A DNA stretch of 64,000 nt, taken from the NCBI GenBank assembly GCA_017418975.1, contig JAFOMG010000011.1, forward strand, positions 620,001 to 684,000, read 5' to 3'. Positions 1 through 9,132 of this stretch are shown piece by piece. The position numbers and the translations under genes were made by a program. Origin of the DNA: Sphingomonas sp. Lineage in GTDB: Bacteria; Pseudomonadota; Alphaproteobacteria; Sphingomonadales; Sphingomonadaceae. The notes under the pieces were generated by a model that was given only the letters and a program-made list of their open reading frames with translations, was not told the DNA's origin and searched no databases. Within the stretch, counting starts at the first letter, position 1. Every line of letters starts with the position of its first letter.

Positions 1-1689
1 ACGGGCATTCGCCTGATTGTACTGGAACACCGGCAGATCGTCCCGCGTCGCGCCGGTCGGCGTGTCGTAGATATAGCCGGTGAACCAGTTGTAATAGGCC
101 GCGGTCGAGAAGGCGAAGCCGTCGCCCGAGCCCTTGAAGGTCGCCTCGACGCCCCAGCTCTTCTCGGTGCCGAAGTTCGGATTGCCGATCTCGAACGCCT
201 GGGTGCCGGCGTGTGGGCCGTTGGCGAACAGCTCTTCCGGGGTCGGTGCCCGCTCGGCGCGCGAGACGTTGACGCCGAAGCGCATGCCCTGGGCCACCGC
301 ATAGCTGGCACCGAGCGATGCGGAGAAGCTGTTGAAGGTGCGATTATAGGCCGGGTTGCCGATATCGGCATCGGCCTGGGCATCGACGATATTATGCTCG
401 AAGCGCGCCGCGGCCTCCGCCTTGAACGCGCCCAGGTCGAGCGACTGGAGCGTGAACAGGCCGAATTGCTGCGCCGAGTTCTTGGGCAGGAACTTCTCGT
501 CGCCCACCACATGCATGTCGCGCAGCGAGAACTGGCCGCCGACCATGCCTTCCCAGCCGCCGCGCGCGGCCTGGACCAGCTCGAGCCGGCCCTCATAGCC
601 CTGATTGTAGAAGGTGGTGCCGACGGTGCCGTCTTCCGCGATCTCCGAATGCTTGTAGTCGGCCGCGGCCAGCCGGGTGCGGATCTGCTTGAAGATGCCG
701 CCGCCGGTATCGACTTCGCCGCGAATGTCGACGCGGGTCTGCTGCGCATGGAGGCGCACCTGCTCGGCCTCGATCGACGGATCGAGCGAATAGCGGATGG
801 GCACGCCGTAGAAGGTGTCGAAATGGCTCACCGAGAAGCCGAGATTGTTGTTGCCGTCGATGATCGCGGCGCCGCCGGCGACGTCCCAGGTCTTGGCGGC
901 AGTGTTGGGCACCCGGCCCTTGAGGTCGGCCAGGTCCTGGATCGCCGGATCGGCGCTCGCCGCCGCCTGGGCCCGGAGCGCGGGCGACAGGACATAGCCG
1001 CCGGTGCGCTGGTCGCCGGTCTGGGTGAAGCTGCCATCGGCGTGGAGGACGATCTTGCTCGTCACCGGCACGTCCGCCGCGCCCGAGGCCGAGCGCTCGT
1101 CGGCGGCGCTGCCATAGCTGGCGATGCCGTCGAAATGCACCGCCTCCTGGGGCATGTGACGCGGGATGCGGCTGTCGATGACGTTGACCACGCCGCCGAT
1201 CGCCGAGGGGCCGAAGATCAGCGCGGTCGGCCCGCGCAGCACTTCGATGCGATCGGCGGTGAGCGGGTTGATGATCGGCGCGTGATCGGCCGAGGTGTTC
1301 GACACGTCGATGCTGCCGATGCCGTCGGTGAGCAGCGGCGCGCGGGCGCCGATGAAGCCGCGCAGCACCGGGCGCGAGGCATTGGGGCCGAAGGACGAGG
1401 CCGAGACGCCGGGCTGCTGGGCCAGGGTCTCGCCGATCGTCGGGCGCAGGTCGCGCGTGAGTTCTTCCTTGGCGAGGACGGTAGTGCCGCCCAGCACGTC
1501 GGCGGTGTTGCGGGCGCGGGTGCCGGTGACGACGATCTGTGCGCCCGGCTGGTCATGGTCCTGCGGTGCCGCCGCCGGGCTGCCGCCGTCGCTCGCCGGC
1601 GCGGCGGCGACCGTGCCGTCCGCATCCGTCTGGGCATGGGCAGGCAGGGCGAGCAGGGCGGCGGAACCAAGCAGCAGCGGACGCAACAT
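1..1689 (-). CDS. TonB-dependent receptor, ZnuD-like (3' end outside window)
   Basis: An uninterrupted minus-strand frame of 563 codons begins at ATG 1689 and runs off the window start, so the C-terminal barrel is missing. Residues 1-20 form a signal peptide ending AHAQ. A TonB-box-like stretch (QIVVTGTRAR, about 51-60) is followed by a plug domain with EVLRGPTALIFGPSAIGGVVN and then barrel strands. The plug wording, especially SADHAPIIN and AIGGVVNVIDSRIP, resembles ZnuD, the outer-membrane zinc receptor, more than siderophore or vitamin receptors. Two palindromes lie 35-65 bases upstream. The family call is solid; zinc as substrate is inference. Confidence 0.8.
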   Translation of the reverse strand, partial: MLRPLLLGSAALLALPAHAQTDADGTVAAAPASDGGSPAAAPQDHDQPGAQIVVTGTRARNTADVLGGTTVLAKEELTRDLRPTIGETLAQQPGVSASSFGPNASRPVLRGFIGARAPLLTDGIGSIDVSNTSADHAPIINPLTADRIEVLRGPTALIFGPSAIGGVVNVIDSRIPRHMPQEAVHFDGIASYGSAADERSASGAADVPVTSKIVLHADGSFTQTGDQRTGGYVLSPALRAQAAASADPAIQDLADLKGRVPNTAAKTWDVAGGAAIIDGNNNLGFSVSHFDTFYGVPIRYSLDPSIEAEQVRLHAQQTRVDIRGEVDTGGGIFKQIRTRLAAADYKHSEIAEDGTVGTTFYNQGYEGRLELVQAARGGWEGMVGGQFSLRDMHVVGDEKFLPKNSAQQFGLFTLQSLDLGAFKAEAAARFEHNIVDAQADADIGNPAYNRTFNSFSASLGASYAVAQGMRFGVNVSRAERAPTPEELFANGPHAGTQAFEIGNPNFGTEKSWGVEATFKGSGDGFAFSTAAYYNWFTGYIYDTPTGATRDDLPVFQYNQANAR

Positions 1690-1722
1690 CGACGAATCTT
1701 TCCTGAACCATGAAACTTGCTG

Positions 1723-1754
1723 CATCGCGGTAATCGCGATGATATAAGGTATCA
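1723..1754 (-). promoter_or_regulatory. Overlapping inverted repeats upstream of the ZnuD-like receptor (candidate operator)
   Basis: Two perfect inverted repeats abut: CATCGCG-GTAAT-CGCGATG at 1723-1741 and TGATA-TAAGG-TATCA at 1740-1754. They lie 34-65 bases 5' of the receptor ATG at 1689, a position that fits repressor control (Zur would be the natural candidate for a zinc receptor). Neither matches a Zur consensus I can recall, so only the symmetry is directly supported. Confidence 0.4.
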
Positions 1755-1927
1755 AGCTCTTTTGTCCCGCTTCCGGACCGACTGGGCGTCGCCGGGGCCT
1801 GCGGGCCGTGCGCCTCCGCTCCGTCCCGGGATCGTCGCATTTGCGGAAACCTTGCGATGCCGCGCGCGCGGCTAATCCCGGGCGGGCGCCGCACCTAGAT
1901 AGCGCTCCGTCGAACAGGAGGATTGCA

Positions 1928-2458
1928 ATGGCATATCTCGATAGCCGGGTCGCGATGCTGGAGGGCATGGCCGGCGCCGTGCCGGCCGAGGCCGTGTTGA
2001 GCCCGCTCGAGCTGCGCACGCTCCAGCTTTCCCAGGCGGATGGCCGTGCCTCGTTGCGCGCGCCGCGCCGGATCGAACGACTGGGGGCGATGCTGTTCGG
2101 CTCGCGCCGGGTATCCGGCCTCGCCAACCCACGGCTCGAGGCGCTGCGCCGCTTCGCCATCCTGTACCGGCTCGAAGGCGCGGCGATCGATGCGGGCGAG
2201 GCCATGCGTGCCGAGGCCGCGGGCTTTTCCGCCGCCGCGCTCGACCGGGTTCGCCGGATCGTCGACGGCTGGCCGCGCCGTGCCGGCTCGCTGCTGCGCG
2301 CGGCGTCGTTGCTGGCGGCCGCCGCCATTGTCGCAGCGGCGAGTGCGGTGGCCTATTTCTGGCTCGCCGACGAACTGGAGCCGGCAGTCGCCGCGATCCT
2401 GATCGGCGCCGGCGCGGTGACGCTCGCGCCGCTCTTCGCCGGCCGCCCCCGGGGCTGA
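1928..2458 (+). CDS. Small membrane protein of unknown function
   Basis: A 176-residue protein. The start at ATG 1928 is chosen because AGGAGG lies at 1917-1922; an in-frame upstream start at 1808 has no ribosome site. The N-terminal 110 residues are soluble and rich in Arg, Ala and Leu. Two hydrophobic segments follow at about 115-140 and 148-170, ending in GRPRG. I do not recognise a domain. It is divergent from the receptor gene and could share its regulatory region. Codon use and GC match the neighbours. Confidence 0.65.
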   Translation: MAYLDSRVAMLEGMAGAVPAEAVLSPLELRTLQLSQADGRASLRAPRRIERLGAMLFGSRRVSGLANPRLEALRRFAILYRLEGAAIDAGEAMRAEAAGFSAAALDRVRRIVDGWPRRAGSLLRAASLLAAAAIVAAASAVAYFWLADELEPAVAAILIGAGAVTLAPLFAGRPRG

Positions 2459-2460
2459 TC

Positions 2461-2520
2461 ATCATGGTATAGAACCAATATGCCAGTTTTGGTCCAGTAA
2501 ATTGGTATTCAAATTGGCTT
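2461..2520 (+). promoter_or_regulatory. Promoter/operator region of the alginate lyase operon
   Basis: This AT-rich stretch separates two genes. It contains ATTGGTAT at 2501-2508 inside AAATTGGTATTCAAATTG (2499-2516), which resembles the E. coli UxuR/ExuR palindrome of the FCD-type GntR family with one degenerate half. ACCAATA lies at 2474-2480. The same 8-mer occurs upstream of the TonB receptor at 11155 and at 15001, so it is probably the operator of the local GntR regulator. Confidence 0.45.
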
Positions 2521-2584
2521 GCGCATAGCGATCCCGACTGATAGTCCACTCACATCGGCCATCAGAGCCGGTGGGGAGGATCCG

Positions 2585-3964
2585 TTGCGACCCTGGGCGC
2601 TGTCGATGATGATGGTTGCGGTTTCCGCGCTTCCGGCGGCCGCGCGGGACATGCTTGTCCATGACCAGCAGGAATATGCCGCCGCGGCGAAGATGCTGGT
2701 GCCGGGCGATCGCATCGTGCTCGCCAATGGCGAATGGCGCGATTTCGCGGTGCGCTTCTCGGCCATGGGCCAGGCGGACAAGCCGATCACGCTGACCGCG
2801 GAGACGCCGGGCAAGGTGATCCTCACCGGCAAGTCGAGCCTGCGCATGGCGGGGCGTTGGCTCATCGTGTCGAACCTCGTCTTCAAGGATGGGCATGGCG
2901 GCGACGAGGAGCTGATCGCCTTTCGCGACGGGACGAAGCGATGGGCGGAGAATTCGCGGCTCACGGGGGTGGTGGTGGACGGCTATGGCCCGCCCGATAC
3001 GGCCAGGACCGATCATTGGGTCTCGCTCTACGGGCGCAACAACCGCGTCGATCACTCGCACTTTGTCGGCAAGATGCATGGCGGGGCGATGCTGGTCGTG
3101 GTGCGCGCCGCGAACCTGCCGCTCGATAACCATCACCGCATCGACCATAATTATTTCGGCCCGCGGCCTCCCCTCGGGGAAAATGGCGGCGAGACCATCC
3201 GCATCGGCACCAGCCAGGAATCGCAGAGCGACTCGTTCACGATCGTCGAGGACAATTATTTCGAGCGCTGCGACGGCGAGGCCGAGATCGTCTCGATCAA
3301 GTCGGGCGCGAATATCCTGCGCCGCAATGTCGTGGTCGAGAGCCAGGGCGCGTTCGTTATGCGCCACGGGCACGGCAATGTGATCGAGGACAATATGTTC
3401 TTCGGCAATGGCGTGAAGCGGACCGGCGGCATCCGCGTGATCAACCGCCGCCAGGTCGTGCGGAACAACTATCTCGAGGGGCTGGCGGGCGAGGGGCCGT
3501 ACAGCGCGATCTCGCTGATGAACGGCGTGCCCAATTCGCCGCTCAACCGCTATGTCCAGGTCGCGGACGCACTGATCGCGCGCAACAGCGTGATCGACGC
3601 CGCGACGGTGACGCTGGGCAATGGCGCGAGCGCGGAACTGTCGCTGCCGCCGGTCTCGACCCGGTTCGAGGGCAATCTGTTCGTCAATGCGAAGCGCGGC
3701 GATCCCTTCGTCGCCAGGGCGGACATCGCCGGTATCGGCTTTGCCGGCAACGTCCTGTCCGCGCCCGGCCCCGCCGCCCTGCCCATCGCGATGGACCGTC
3801 GCCAGGTAGTGCTCGCGCGTGCCGCCAACGGCCTGCTCTATCCGACCGATCCGACCCTGGCGAAGACGGGTGCCGATCCTTCGCTCAAGCCCATCGCGCG
3901 CGAGGAGACGGGTGTCTCCTGGTACGCCAAGCCCGCGGCATCGCCGCTTCCGGGAAGCCATTGA
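2585..3964 (+). CDS. Alginate lyase, polysaccharide lyase family 6
   Basis: A 459-residue secreted lyase that would cut alginate by beta-elimination in the periplasm or at the surface. I place the start at TTG 2585 because GGGGAGGA sits at 2573-2580 and a signal peptide (WALSMMMVAVSALPAAAR) follows; an in-frame ATG at 2519 has no ribosome site. The body is a right-handed beta-helix of the chondroitinase B/PL6 type. The catalytic Lys (SIKS, residue 239) and Arg (MRHG, residue 260) are both present, with spacing equal to that in known PL6 alginate lyases. Only a single PL6 domain is present. Its stop overlaps the next start (TGATG), so it is the first gene of the operon. Alginate rather than dermatan as substrate is supported by the neighbours. 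Confidence 0.88.
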   Translation: MRPWALSMMMVAVSALPAAARDMLVHDQQEYAAAAKMLVPGDRIVLANGEWRDFAVRFSAMGQADKPITLTAETPGKVILTGKSSLRMAGRWLIVSNLVFKDGHGGDEELIAFRDGTKRWAENSRLTGVVVDGYGPPDTARTDHWVSLYGRNNRVDHSHFVGKMHGGAMLVVVRAANLPLDNHHRIDHNYFGPRPPLGENGGETIRIGTSQESQSDSFTIVEDNYFERCDGEAEIVSIKSGANILRRNVVVESQGAFVMRHGHGNVIEDNMFFGNGVKRTGGIRVINRRQVVRNNYLEGLAGEGPYSAISLMNGVPNSPLNRYVQVADALIARNSVIDAATVTLGNGASAELSLPPVSTRFEGNLFVNAKRGDPFVARADIAGIGFAGNVLSAPGPAALPIAMDRRQVVLARAANGLLYPTDPTLAKTGADPSLKPIAREETGVSWYAKPAASPLPGSH

Positions 3965-6159
3965 TGACTCGTTTCGCGTTTCTCCTCGCCGGTGCCGCCC
4001 TGCTCGCCACGCCTGCCATGGCGCAGACCGCGCCGGGCGATGAGCCGACCCTTTTCCGCGCGCCCGAAATGGCGGCGACGGCGAAGGAAGCCACGGCCTA
4101 TCCGCTGTTCGCCGCCGAGCTGAAGCGGGCCCGCCGCGAAGTCGACAAGGCGATCAAGGCGGGGGTGGTGGTGCCCCAGCCCAAGGATCCGGGCGGCGGC
4201 TACACCCATGAGCAGCACAAAAGGAACTACACCGCCATCTACGGTGCCGGGCTCCTGTTCCGCATCACCGGCGAGCAGCGTTATGCCGATTTCGCCAGGG
4301 CGGAACTGCTCGAATATGCCAGGCTCTACCCGACGCTCGGCAACCATCCGGCGGCGAGCGACCAGCGGCCGGGGCGCCTGTTCTGGCAGAGCCTCAACGA
4401 CGCGGTGTGGGCGGTCTATGCCGTGCAGGGCTATGACGCGATCCGGGAGTCGCTGAGCGCCGCCGATCGCGCGACGATCGACGACAAGCTGTTCCGCCCG
4501 ATGGCGAATTTCCTGTCGGCCGGCCAGGCCGAGGAGTTCGACCAGATCCACAACCATGCCACCTGGGCCTGCGCCGCGGTGGGCATGATCGGCTATACGC
4601 TTCGCGATCAGGGCTTTGTCGAAGTGGCGTTGAAGGGCCTCAAGCGCGACGGCAAGTTCGGCTTCCTGGCGCAGATCGACCAGCTCTTCTCGCCCGACGG
4701 CTATTATGTCGAAGGGCCCTATTACCAGCGCTACGCGATGCTGCCCTTCGTGCTGTTCGCGCGCTTCATCGCGGCGAACCAGCCCGGGCAGAAGATCTTC
4801 CAGCACCGCGACGGCGTGCTGCTGAAGGCGATCCGCACTTCGATCCAGACGACCTATGACGGCTATTTCTTCCCGTTCAACGACGCGATGCCGGACAAGA
4901 GCCTGAAGACCGACGAGCTCTATCAGTCGGTGGCGATCGGCTATGAAGCGACCAGGGATCCGGCGCTTCTCTCGATCGCCAAGTGGCAGGGCCGCACCGT
5001 GCTGACCCCGGATGGGCTGATGGTCGCGAAGGACCTGGCGGCGGGCAAGGCCCAGCCTTTCCCCTTCGCCGCGCAGTTCCTGCGCGACGGGCCGAACGGC
5101 GAGATGGGCGGGCTGGCCATCATGCGCTCGGGCCCGGGCGACAGCGACCAGGTGCTCGTCGCCAAGAATGCCGCGATGGGCATGGGGCACGGCCATTTCG
5201 ACAAGCTGTCGTACATTCTCTACGACAATGGCCATGCCATCGTGACCGATTACGGCGCGGCGCGCTTCCTCAATGTCGAGAGCAAGGACGGCGGGCGCTA
5301 CCTCAAGGAAAATGAGAGCTGGGCGAAGCAGACCGTCGCCCACAACACGCTGGTCGTGAACGAGACCAGCAATTTCGGCGGCAAGTGGAAGGTGGGCGAC
5401 AAGCTGGCGCCCAAGCAGCTCTTCTGGGCGAGCACGCCGCAGGCGACGATCAGCACCGCCGAGATGACCGGCGCCTATCCAGGGGTGCGCTATCGCCGCA
5501 CTTTGATCCAGCTGCCGGTCGACGGCGTCGAGAGCCCGATGATCGTCGACCTGCTCGACGCGACCGGCGACAAGCCCGCGACCTATGACCTGCCGCTCCA
5601 TTATGCCGGGCAGATCACCGCGATCGGCTTCCCGCTCCAGTCGAACACCGCCGAGCGGCCGGTGCTCGGCAAGGCGAACGGCTATCAGCACATCTGGGTC
5701 GATGCGACGGGCATGCCGGGCGCGGACAATGGCGCGGTCACCTGGATCAACGACAATCGCTTCTACACCTACCGCATGATCGCGCCGGCGGGCGCCAGCG
5801 TGATCCTGGGCGAGAGCGGCGCGAACGATCCCCGCTTCAACCTGCGCCGCGAGCCGCTGCTGATCGAGCGTGTGACGGGGGCGACCAGCGCCCAGTTCGT
5901 CAACCTGCTCGAGCCGCACGGCAATTACGACGCCGGCGAGGAGAAGACCACCGCGAGCAACAGCCGGGTCAAGGGCTTCACGCATGTCCGCACCGGCGAT
6001 GCCGATGTGGTGACGATCAAGCTCGCCGACGGCCGCGGCATCATGCTCGCCATCGCCTTCTCCGCCGATGCCGGGGCGGCGCACAGCGCCACGGTCGATG
6101 GCAGGAAGATCGACTGGAAGGGCCATTTCGCCCGGTTCGACACCGGCAGGGGAAACTGA
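3964..6159 (+). CDS. Oligoalginate lyase, polysaccharide lyase family 17
   Basis: A 731-residue exolyase that would release unsaturated uronate, which rearranges to 4-deoxy-L-erythro-5-hexoseulose uronate (DEH). Signal peptide at 1-21 (ATPAMAQ), then an alpha/alpha-toroid alginate-lyase domain (about 40-330) and a heparinase II/III-like beta-sheet domain (about 370-650). The active-site pattern of PL17 is visible: Asn197-His198 in QIHNHAT, Tyr253/Tyr254 in YYVEGPYYQRY, and the His pair in MGHGHFDKLSY (409, 411). Start ATG 3964 overlaps the stop of the PL6 gene by one base; TTG 3961 in the same frame is possible. With the PL6 enzyme it forms an endo/exo pair. Confidence 0.92.
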   Translation: MTRFAFLLAGAALLATPAMAQTAPGDEPTLFRAPEMAATAKEATAYPLFAAELKRARREVDKAIKAGVVVPQPKDPGGGYTHEQHKRNYTAIYGAGLLFRITGEQRYADFARAELLEYARLYPTLGNHPAASDQRPGRLFWQSLNDAVWAVYAVQGYDAIRESLSAADRATIDDKLFRPMANFLSAGQAEEFDQIHNHATWACAAVGMIGYTLRDQGFVEVALKGLKRDGKFGFLAQIDQLFSPDGYYVEGPYYQRYAMLPFVLFARFIAANQPGQKIFQHRDGVLLKAIRTSIQTTYDGYFFPFNDAMPDKSLKTDELYQSVAIGYEATRDPALLSIAKWQGRTVLTPDGLMVAKDLAAGKAQPFPFAAQFLRDGPNGEMGGLAIMRSGPGDSDQVLVAKNAAMGMGHGHFDKLSYILYDNGHAIVTDYGAARFLNVESKDGGRYLKENESWAKQTVAHNTLVVNETSNFGGKWKVGDKLAPKQLFWASTPQATISTAEMTGAYPGVRYRRTLIQLPVDGVESPMIVDLLDATGDKPATYDLPLHYAGQITAIGFPLQSNTAERPVLGKANGYQHIWVDATGMPGADNGAVTWINDNRFYTYRMIAPAGASVILGESGANDPRFNLRREPLLIERVTGATSAQFVNLLEPHGNYDAGEEKTTASNSRVKGFTHVRTGDADVVTIKLADGRGIMLAIAFSADAGAAHSATVDGRKIDWKGHFARFDTGRGN

Positions 6160-6163
6160 GCCG

Positions 6164-7456
6164 ATGACCAGGGTCAAGGGCCTGCGCTGGCTTGTCATCG
6201 GCCTGATCGGGCTGGTGACGGTGATCAACTATATCGACCGCAACGCGCTCGCGGTGATGTGGCCGGCGGTCTCCAGGGATATCGGCGCCGACAAGGCGGA
6301 CTATGCGCTGCTGGTGACCATGTTCATGGTCGCCTATGCGGTCGGCCAGTCGCTGTTCGGCAAGCTGCTCGACCGGATCGGCACGCGGATCGGCTTCGTC
6401 ATCGCCATTGCGGTCTGGTCGGTCTCGATCGGCGCGCATGCGCTGGTCCGCTCGCTGGGGGCGCTGCTCTGCCTGCGCGTCACGCTGGGCGTGTCGGAAG
6501 CGGGCAACTGGCCGGGCGCGGTCAAGGCCAATGCGCTGTGGTTCCCGCCGCAGGAGCGCGCCTTCGCCCAGGGCATCTTCAATGCCGGCGCCGCGATCGG
6601 GGCAATCATCGCGGCGCCTGCCGTCGCCGCGCTCTATGCCGGGTTCGGCTGGCGGATGACCTTCGTGCTGGTCGGTGTGCTCGGCCTTGTCTGGCTGATC
6701 CCCTGGCTGCTCGTCTACCGCGCCGATCCCGATCGCCATCCCTGGCTGAGCGACGAGGAGCGCGCGCATATCGCCGCGCGCCCCGCCATCGCCGATGCGC
6801 CCGGGAGCGAGGCGCCGGCGCCCGGCATGCTCGCGCTGCTGCGCTATCGCCAGAGCTGGGCGATCCTGCTCGGCCGCTTCTTCCTCGATCCGGTCTGGTG
6901 GCTGTTCGTCTCCTGGCTGCCGATCTACCTGGCCGAGACCTTCGGCTTCGACGTGAAGCAGATCGGCATGTTCGGCTGGGTGCCGTTCGTCGGCGCGATG
7001 CTGGGCAGCCTGCTTGGCGGCTGGTTCTCCGGCGTGCTGATCGCCCGGGGCTGGAGCGCGCTGGCGGCGCGCAAGCTCGCCATCGCGATCGGATGCGGGA
7101 TCATGCTGCCGGCGCTGCTGCTCACCGCCGGCGCATCGACTCCGCTGGCGGCCGTGCTGCTGATCGCGGTGATCCTGTTCGGCTTCCAGGTGGCGATCAA
7201 CAATATCCAGACCATGCCGGGCGACTATTTCGCCGGCGGCGCGGTGGGCAGCCTTGCCGGGATCAGCGGCACCGCCGCGGTGGCCGGCACGCTGATCACC
7301 ACCTGGCTCGTGCCGGTGATGACCGCCCAAGGCTACGCCCCGATATTCGCGCTGGCCGCGGCGATCGTGCCGCTCGCGCTTCTCGCCATCCTCATTCTCG
7401 GCCGCGGAGTCCCGCGCGTCGCAACCCCTCCCCAGACCAAGCAGGACCCAGCATGA
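6164..7456 (+). CDS. MFS transporter, anion:cation symporter type (probable DEH/hexuronate importer)
   Basis: A 430-residue inner-membrane carrier with 12 predicted helices. The N-terminus (LVTVINYIDRNALAVM) and LGVSEAGNWPGAVKA are characteristic of the ACS family that includes the hexuronate transporter ExuT. AGGGGAA at 6148-6154 precedes ATG 6164, which starts 4 bases after the PL17 gene ends. The gene ends in an ATGA overlap with the SDR gene, giving tight translational coupling. Import of DEH released by the PL17 enzyme is the expected role; the exact substrate is inferred from context. Confidence 0.87.
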   Translation: MTRVKGLRWLVIGLIGLVTVINYIDRNALAVMWPAVSRDIGADKADYALLVTMFMVAYAVGQSLFGKLLDRIGTRIGFVIAIAVWSVSIGAHALVRSLGALLCLRVTLGVSEAGNWPGAVKANALWFPPQERAFAQGIFNAGAAIGAIIAAPAVAALYAGFGWRMTFVLVGVLGLVWLIPWLLVYRADPDRHPWLSDEERAHIAARPAIADAPGSEAPAPGMLALLRYRQSWAILLGRFFLDPVWWLFVSWLPIYLAETFGFDVKQIGMFGWVPFVGAMLGSLLGGWFSGVLIARGWSALAARKLAIAIGCGIMLPALLLTAGASTPLAAVLLIAVILFGFQVAINNIQTMPGDYFAGGAVGSLAGISGTAAVAGTLITTWLVPVMTAQGYAPIFALAAAIVPLALLAILILGRGVPRVATPPQTKQDPA

Positions 7457-8205
7457 AATTGAAGGACAAGGTCGCCATCGTAACCGGCGGCGGGCGTGAC
7501 ATCGGCAAGTCGGTTTCGCTGCAGCTGGCGGCGGAAGGCGCCAGGGTCGCGGTGAACTATCGCAGCGACGCGGGCGCGGCGCGGGCGACCGTGGCCGAGA
7601 TCGAGGCCGCGGGCGGCACCGCGATCCTGGTCCAGGCCGATGTGACCAGGCCCGAGCAGGTGTCGAGGCTGGTCGACGAGACGACCGCCGCATTCGGCCA
7701 GCGCGTCGATGTGCTGGTCAACGTCGCCGGCGGCATGGTCGCCCGCAAGTCCCTGGCCGAAATGGACGAGGCGTTCTTCGACCAGGTGATGGAACTCAAC
7801 CTGAAATCGGCCTTCCTCGTCACCAAGGCGGTGCTGCCGCATCTGGGCGAGGGCAGCACGATCGTGAATCTCTCGTCGCTCGCCGGCCGCGACGGCGGCG
7901 GGCCGGGCGCTTCGATCTACGCCACCGCCAAGGGCGCGCTGATGACCTTTACCCGCAGCCTGGCCAAGGAGCTGGGCCCCCGGGGAATCCGCGTCAACGC
8001 GCTGTGCCCGGGGCTGATCGGCACCAGCTTCCACGACACCTTCTCCAAGCCGGAGGGGCGCAAGGCCGTGGCCGGCAACACGCCGCTGCGGCGCGAGGGC
8101 CATCCGGACGAAGTGGCGTCGGCGGTGGTCTTCCTCGCCTCGGGCGACTCGTCGTTCCTGACGGGCGTCAACATGGACATCAATGGCGGCCTGGCCTTCT
8201 CGTGA
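7453..8205 (+). CDS. SDR oxidoreductase, probable DEH reductase
   Basis: A 250-residue classical short-chain dehydrogenase. The cofactor loop TGGGRDIGK is at 11-19, the NVAGG motif at about 91-95, the Ser of NLSSLAGR near 138, and the Tyr-Lys pair in YATAKGA near 156-160. In alginate-using bacteria an SDR of this type reduces DEH to 2-keto-3-deoxygluconate with NAD(P)H. Position directly after the lyases and transporter, and the KDG kinase nearby, support that role. It overlaps the transporter stop (ATGA). Cofactor preference cannot be read with confidence. Confidence 0.85.
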   Translation: MKLKDKVAIVTGGGRDIGKSVSLQLAAEGARVAVNYRSDAGAARATVAEIEAAGGTAILVQADVTRPEQVSRLVDETTAAFGQRVDVLVNVAGGMVARKSLAEMDEAFFDQVMELNLKSAFLVTKAVLPHLGEGSTIVNLSSLAGRDGGGPGASIYATAKGALMTFTRSLAKELGPRGIRVNALCPGLIGTSFHDTFSKPEGRKAVAGNTPLRREGHPDEVASAVVFLASGDSSFLTGVNMDINGGLAFS

Positions 8206-8239
8206 TCGAGGGAGGCAGCCGTGACCGGGAGGGCATGAC

Positions 8240-9118
8240 ATGTTGAAGACGGCGATCACGCTGGCCGCCCTGGCGGCGCTGCCGGGGGCGGCCTTCGCCC
8301 AGGCCCTGGAGGCCCAGCCTCCGCTCGAGAAGCGGGAGAAGCGCGTCGATGCGCCGCCGATCACCGCCTACAAGATCATCCTGGTCGGCGATTCCACCAT
8401 GGCGCCCGGCAGCGGCTGGGCGTCGGTGTTCTGCGCCTATCACGTCAAGTCGAGCGTCGCCTGCCTCAACCTGGGGCGCGGCGGCCGCTCGACCCGCAGC
8501 TACCGGGCCGAGGGCTCGTGGGGCATCGCGATGGGCGAGGCTCGGGCACCGGGCTATGCGAAGACATATGTCCTGATCCAGTTCGGCCATAACGACCAGT
8601 CGACCAAGGCCGAGCGCTGGACCGACCTGAATACCGACTTCCCGGCGAATCTCCGGCAGATGGTGCTCGACGTGCGCGCGGCAGGGGCGGTGCCGGTGCT
8701 GGTGACTCCGCTTTCGCGCCGGGAGTTCCAGAACGGCCGGCTCGACAACACGCTGGCCGCCTGGGCCGATGCGATCCGCAAGGTCGCGCTCGAGAACAAG
8801 GTGCCGGTGGTCGAGCTCAACCGCGACAGCGCCAGGGCGGTCGAGCAGCTCGGGCCGGTCGAGGCGATGCAGCTGGCGATGGCCGATCCGCTGCCCGAGG
8901 AAGTGGCGGCGGCCCGGGCCGGCACCACGCTGCGCCCGCGCCCGGCGCCCGATGCCCCGCCCTCCGCGACGCTGCCCAAGGCCGGTCCGCGCGGCCGGAT
9001 CGTCGCCAAGTTCGACTATACCCATGTCGGCGAGGCCGGCGCCAAGGTCTTCGCCAGGATCGTCGCGCGCGACCTGGCCGCCGCGGTTCCCGAATTGAGC
9101 AGCCAGCTGCTGCCCTGA
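8240..9118 (+). CDS. Secreted SGNH/GDSL esterase, rhamnogalacturonan-acetylesterase-like
   Basis: A 292-residue secreted hydrolase with signal peptide 1-20 (GAAFAQA). SGNH blocks: GDSTM (catalytic Ser, near 51), LGRGGRST (oxyanion Gly), FGHNDQ (Asn) and FDYTHVG (Asp/His near 256-259). This is the layout of CE12 acetylesterases. A Pro/Ala-rich insertion (about 215-245) precedes the last block. GGGAGGG at 8227-8233 fits ATG 8240. It is the last gene before a strong terminator, so it should be co-transcribed with the alginate enzymes. Bacterial alginates are often O-acetylated, so deacetylation of alginate is plausible, but pectic or other acetylated sugars cannot be excluded. Confidence 0.78.
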   Translation: MLKTAITLAALAALPGAAFAQALEAQPPLEKREKRVDAPPITAYKIILVGDSTMAPGSGWASVFCAYHVKSSVACLNLGRGGRSTRSYRAEGSWGIAMGEARAPGYAKTYVLIQFGHNDQSTKAERWTDLNTDFPANLRQMVLDVRAAGAVPVLVTPLSRREFQNGRLDNTLAAWADAIRKVALENKVPVVELNRDSARAVEQLGPVEAMQLAMADPLPEEVAAARAGTTLRPRPAPDAPPSATLPKAGPRGRIVAKFDYTHVGEAGAKVFARIVARDLAAAVPELSSQLLP

Positions 9119-9132
9119 CCGGCTCCGTCCCT

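Noticed and set aside
211..1713. A 500-codon plus-strand frame opposite the ZnuD-like receptor
   Set aside because: Composition is that of a GC-driven shadow, and the minus strand encodes a clear receptor in an uninterrupted frame.
1740..1754. TGATATAAGGTATCA as a definite Zur box
   Set aside because: The length and core do not match the Zur consensus that I can recall; kept only as a candidate operator.
3838..6228. A 796-codon minus-strand frame opposite the PL17 gene
   Set aside because: It has no recognisable motif, while the plus strand carries the conserved PL17 active site.
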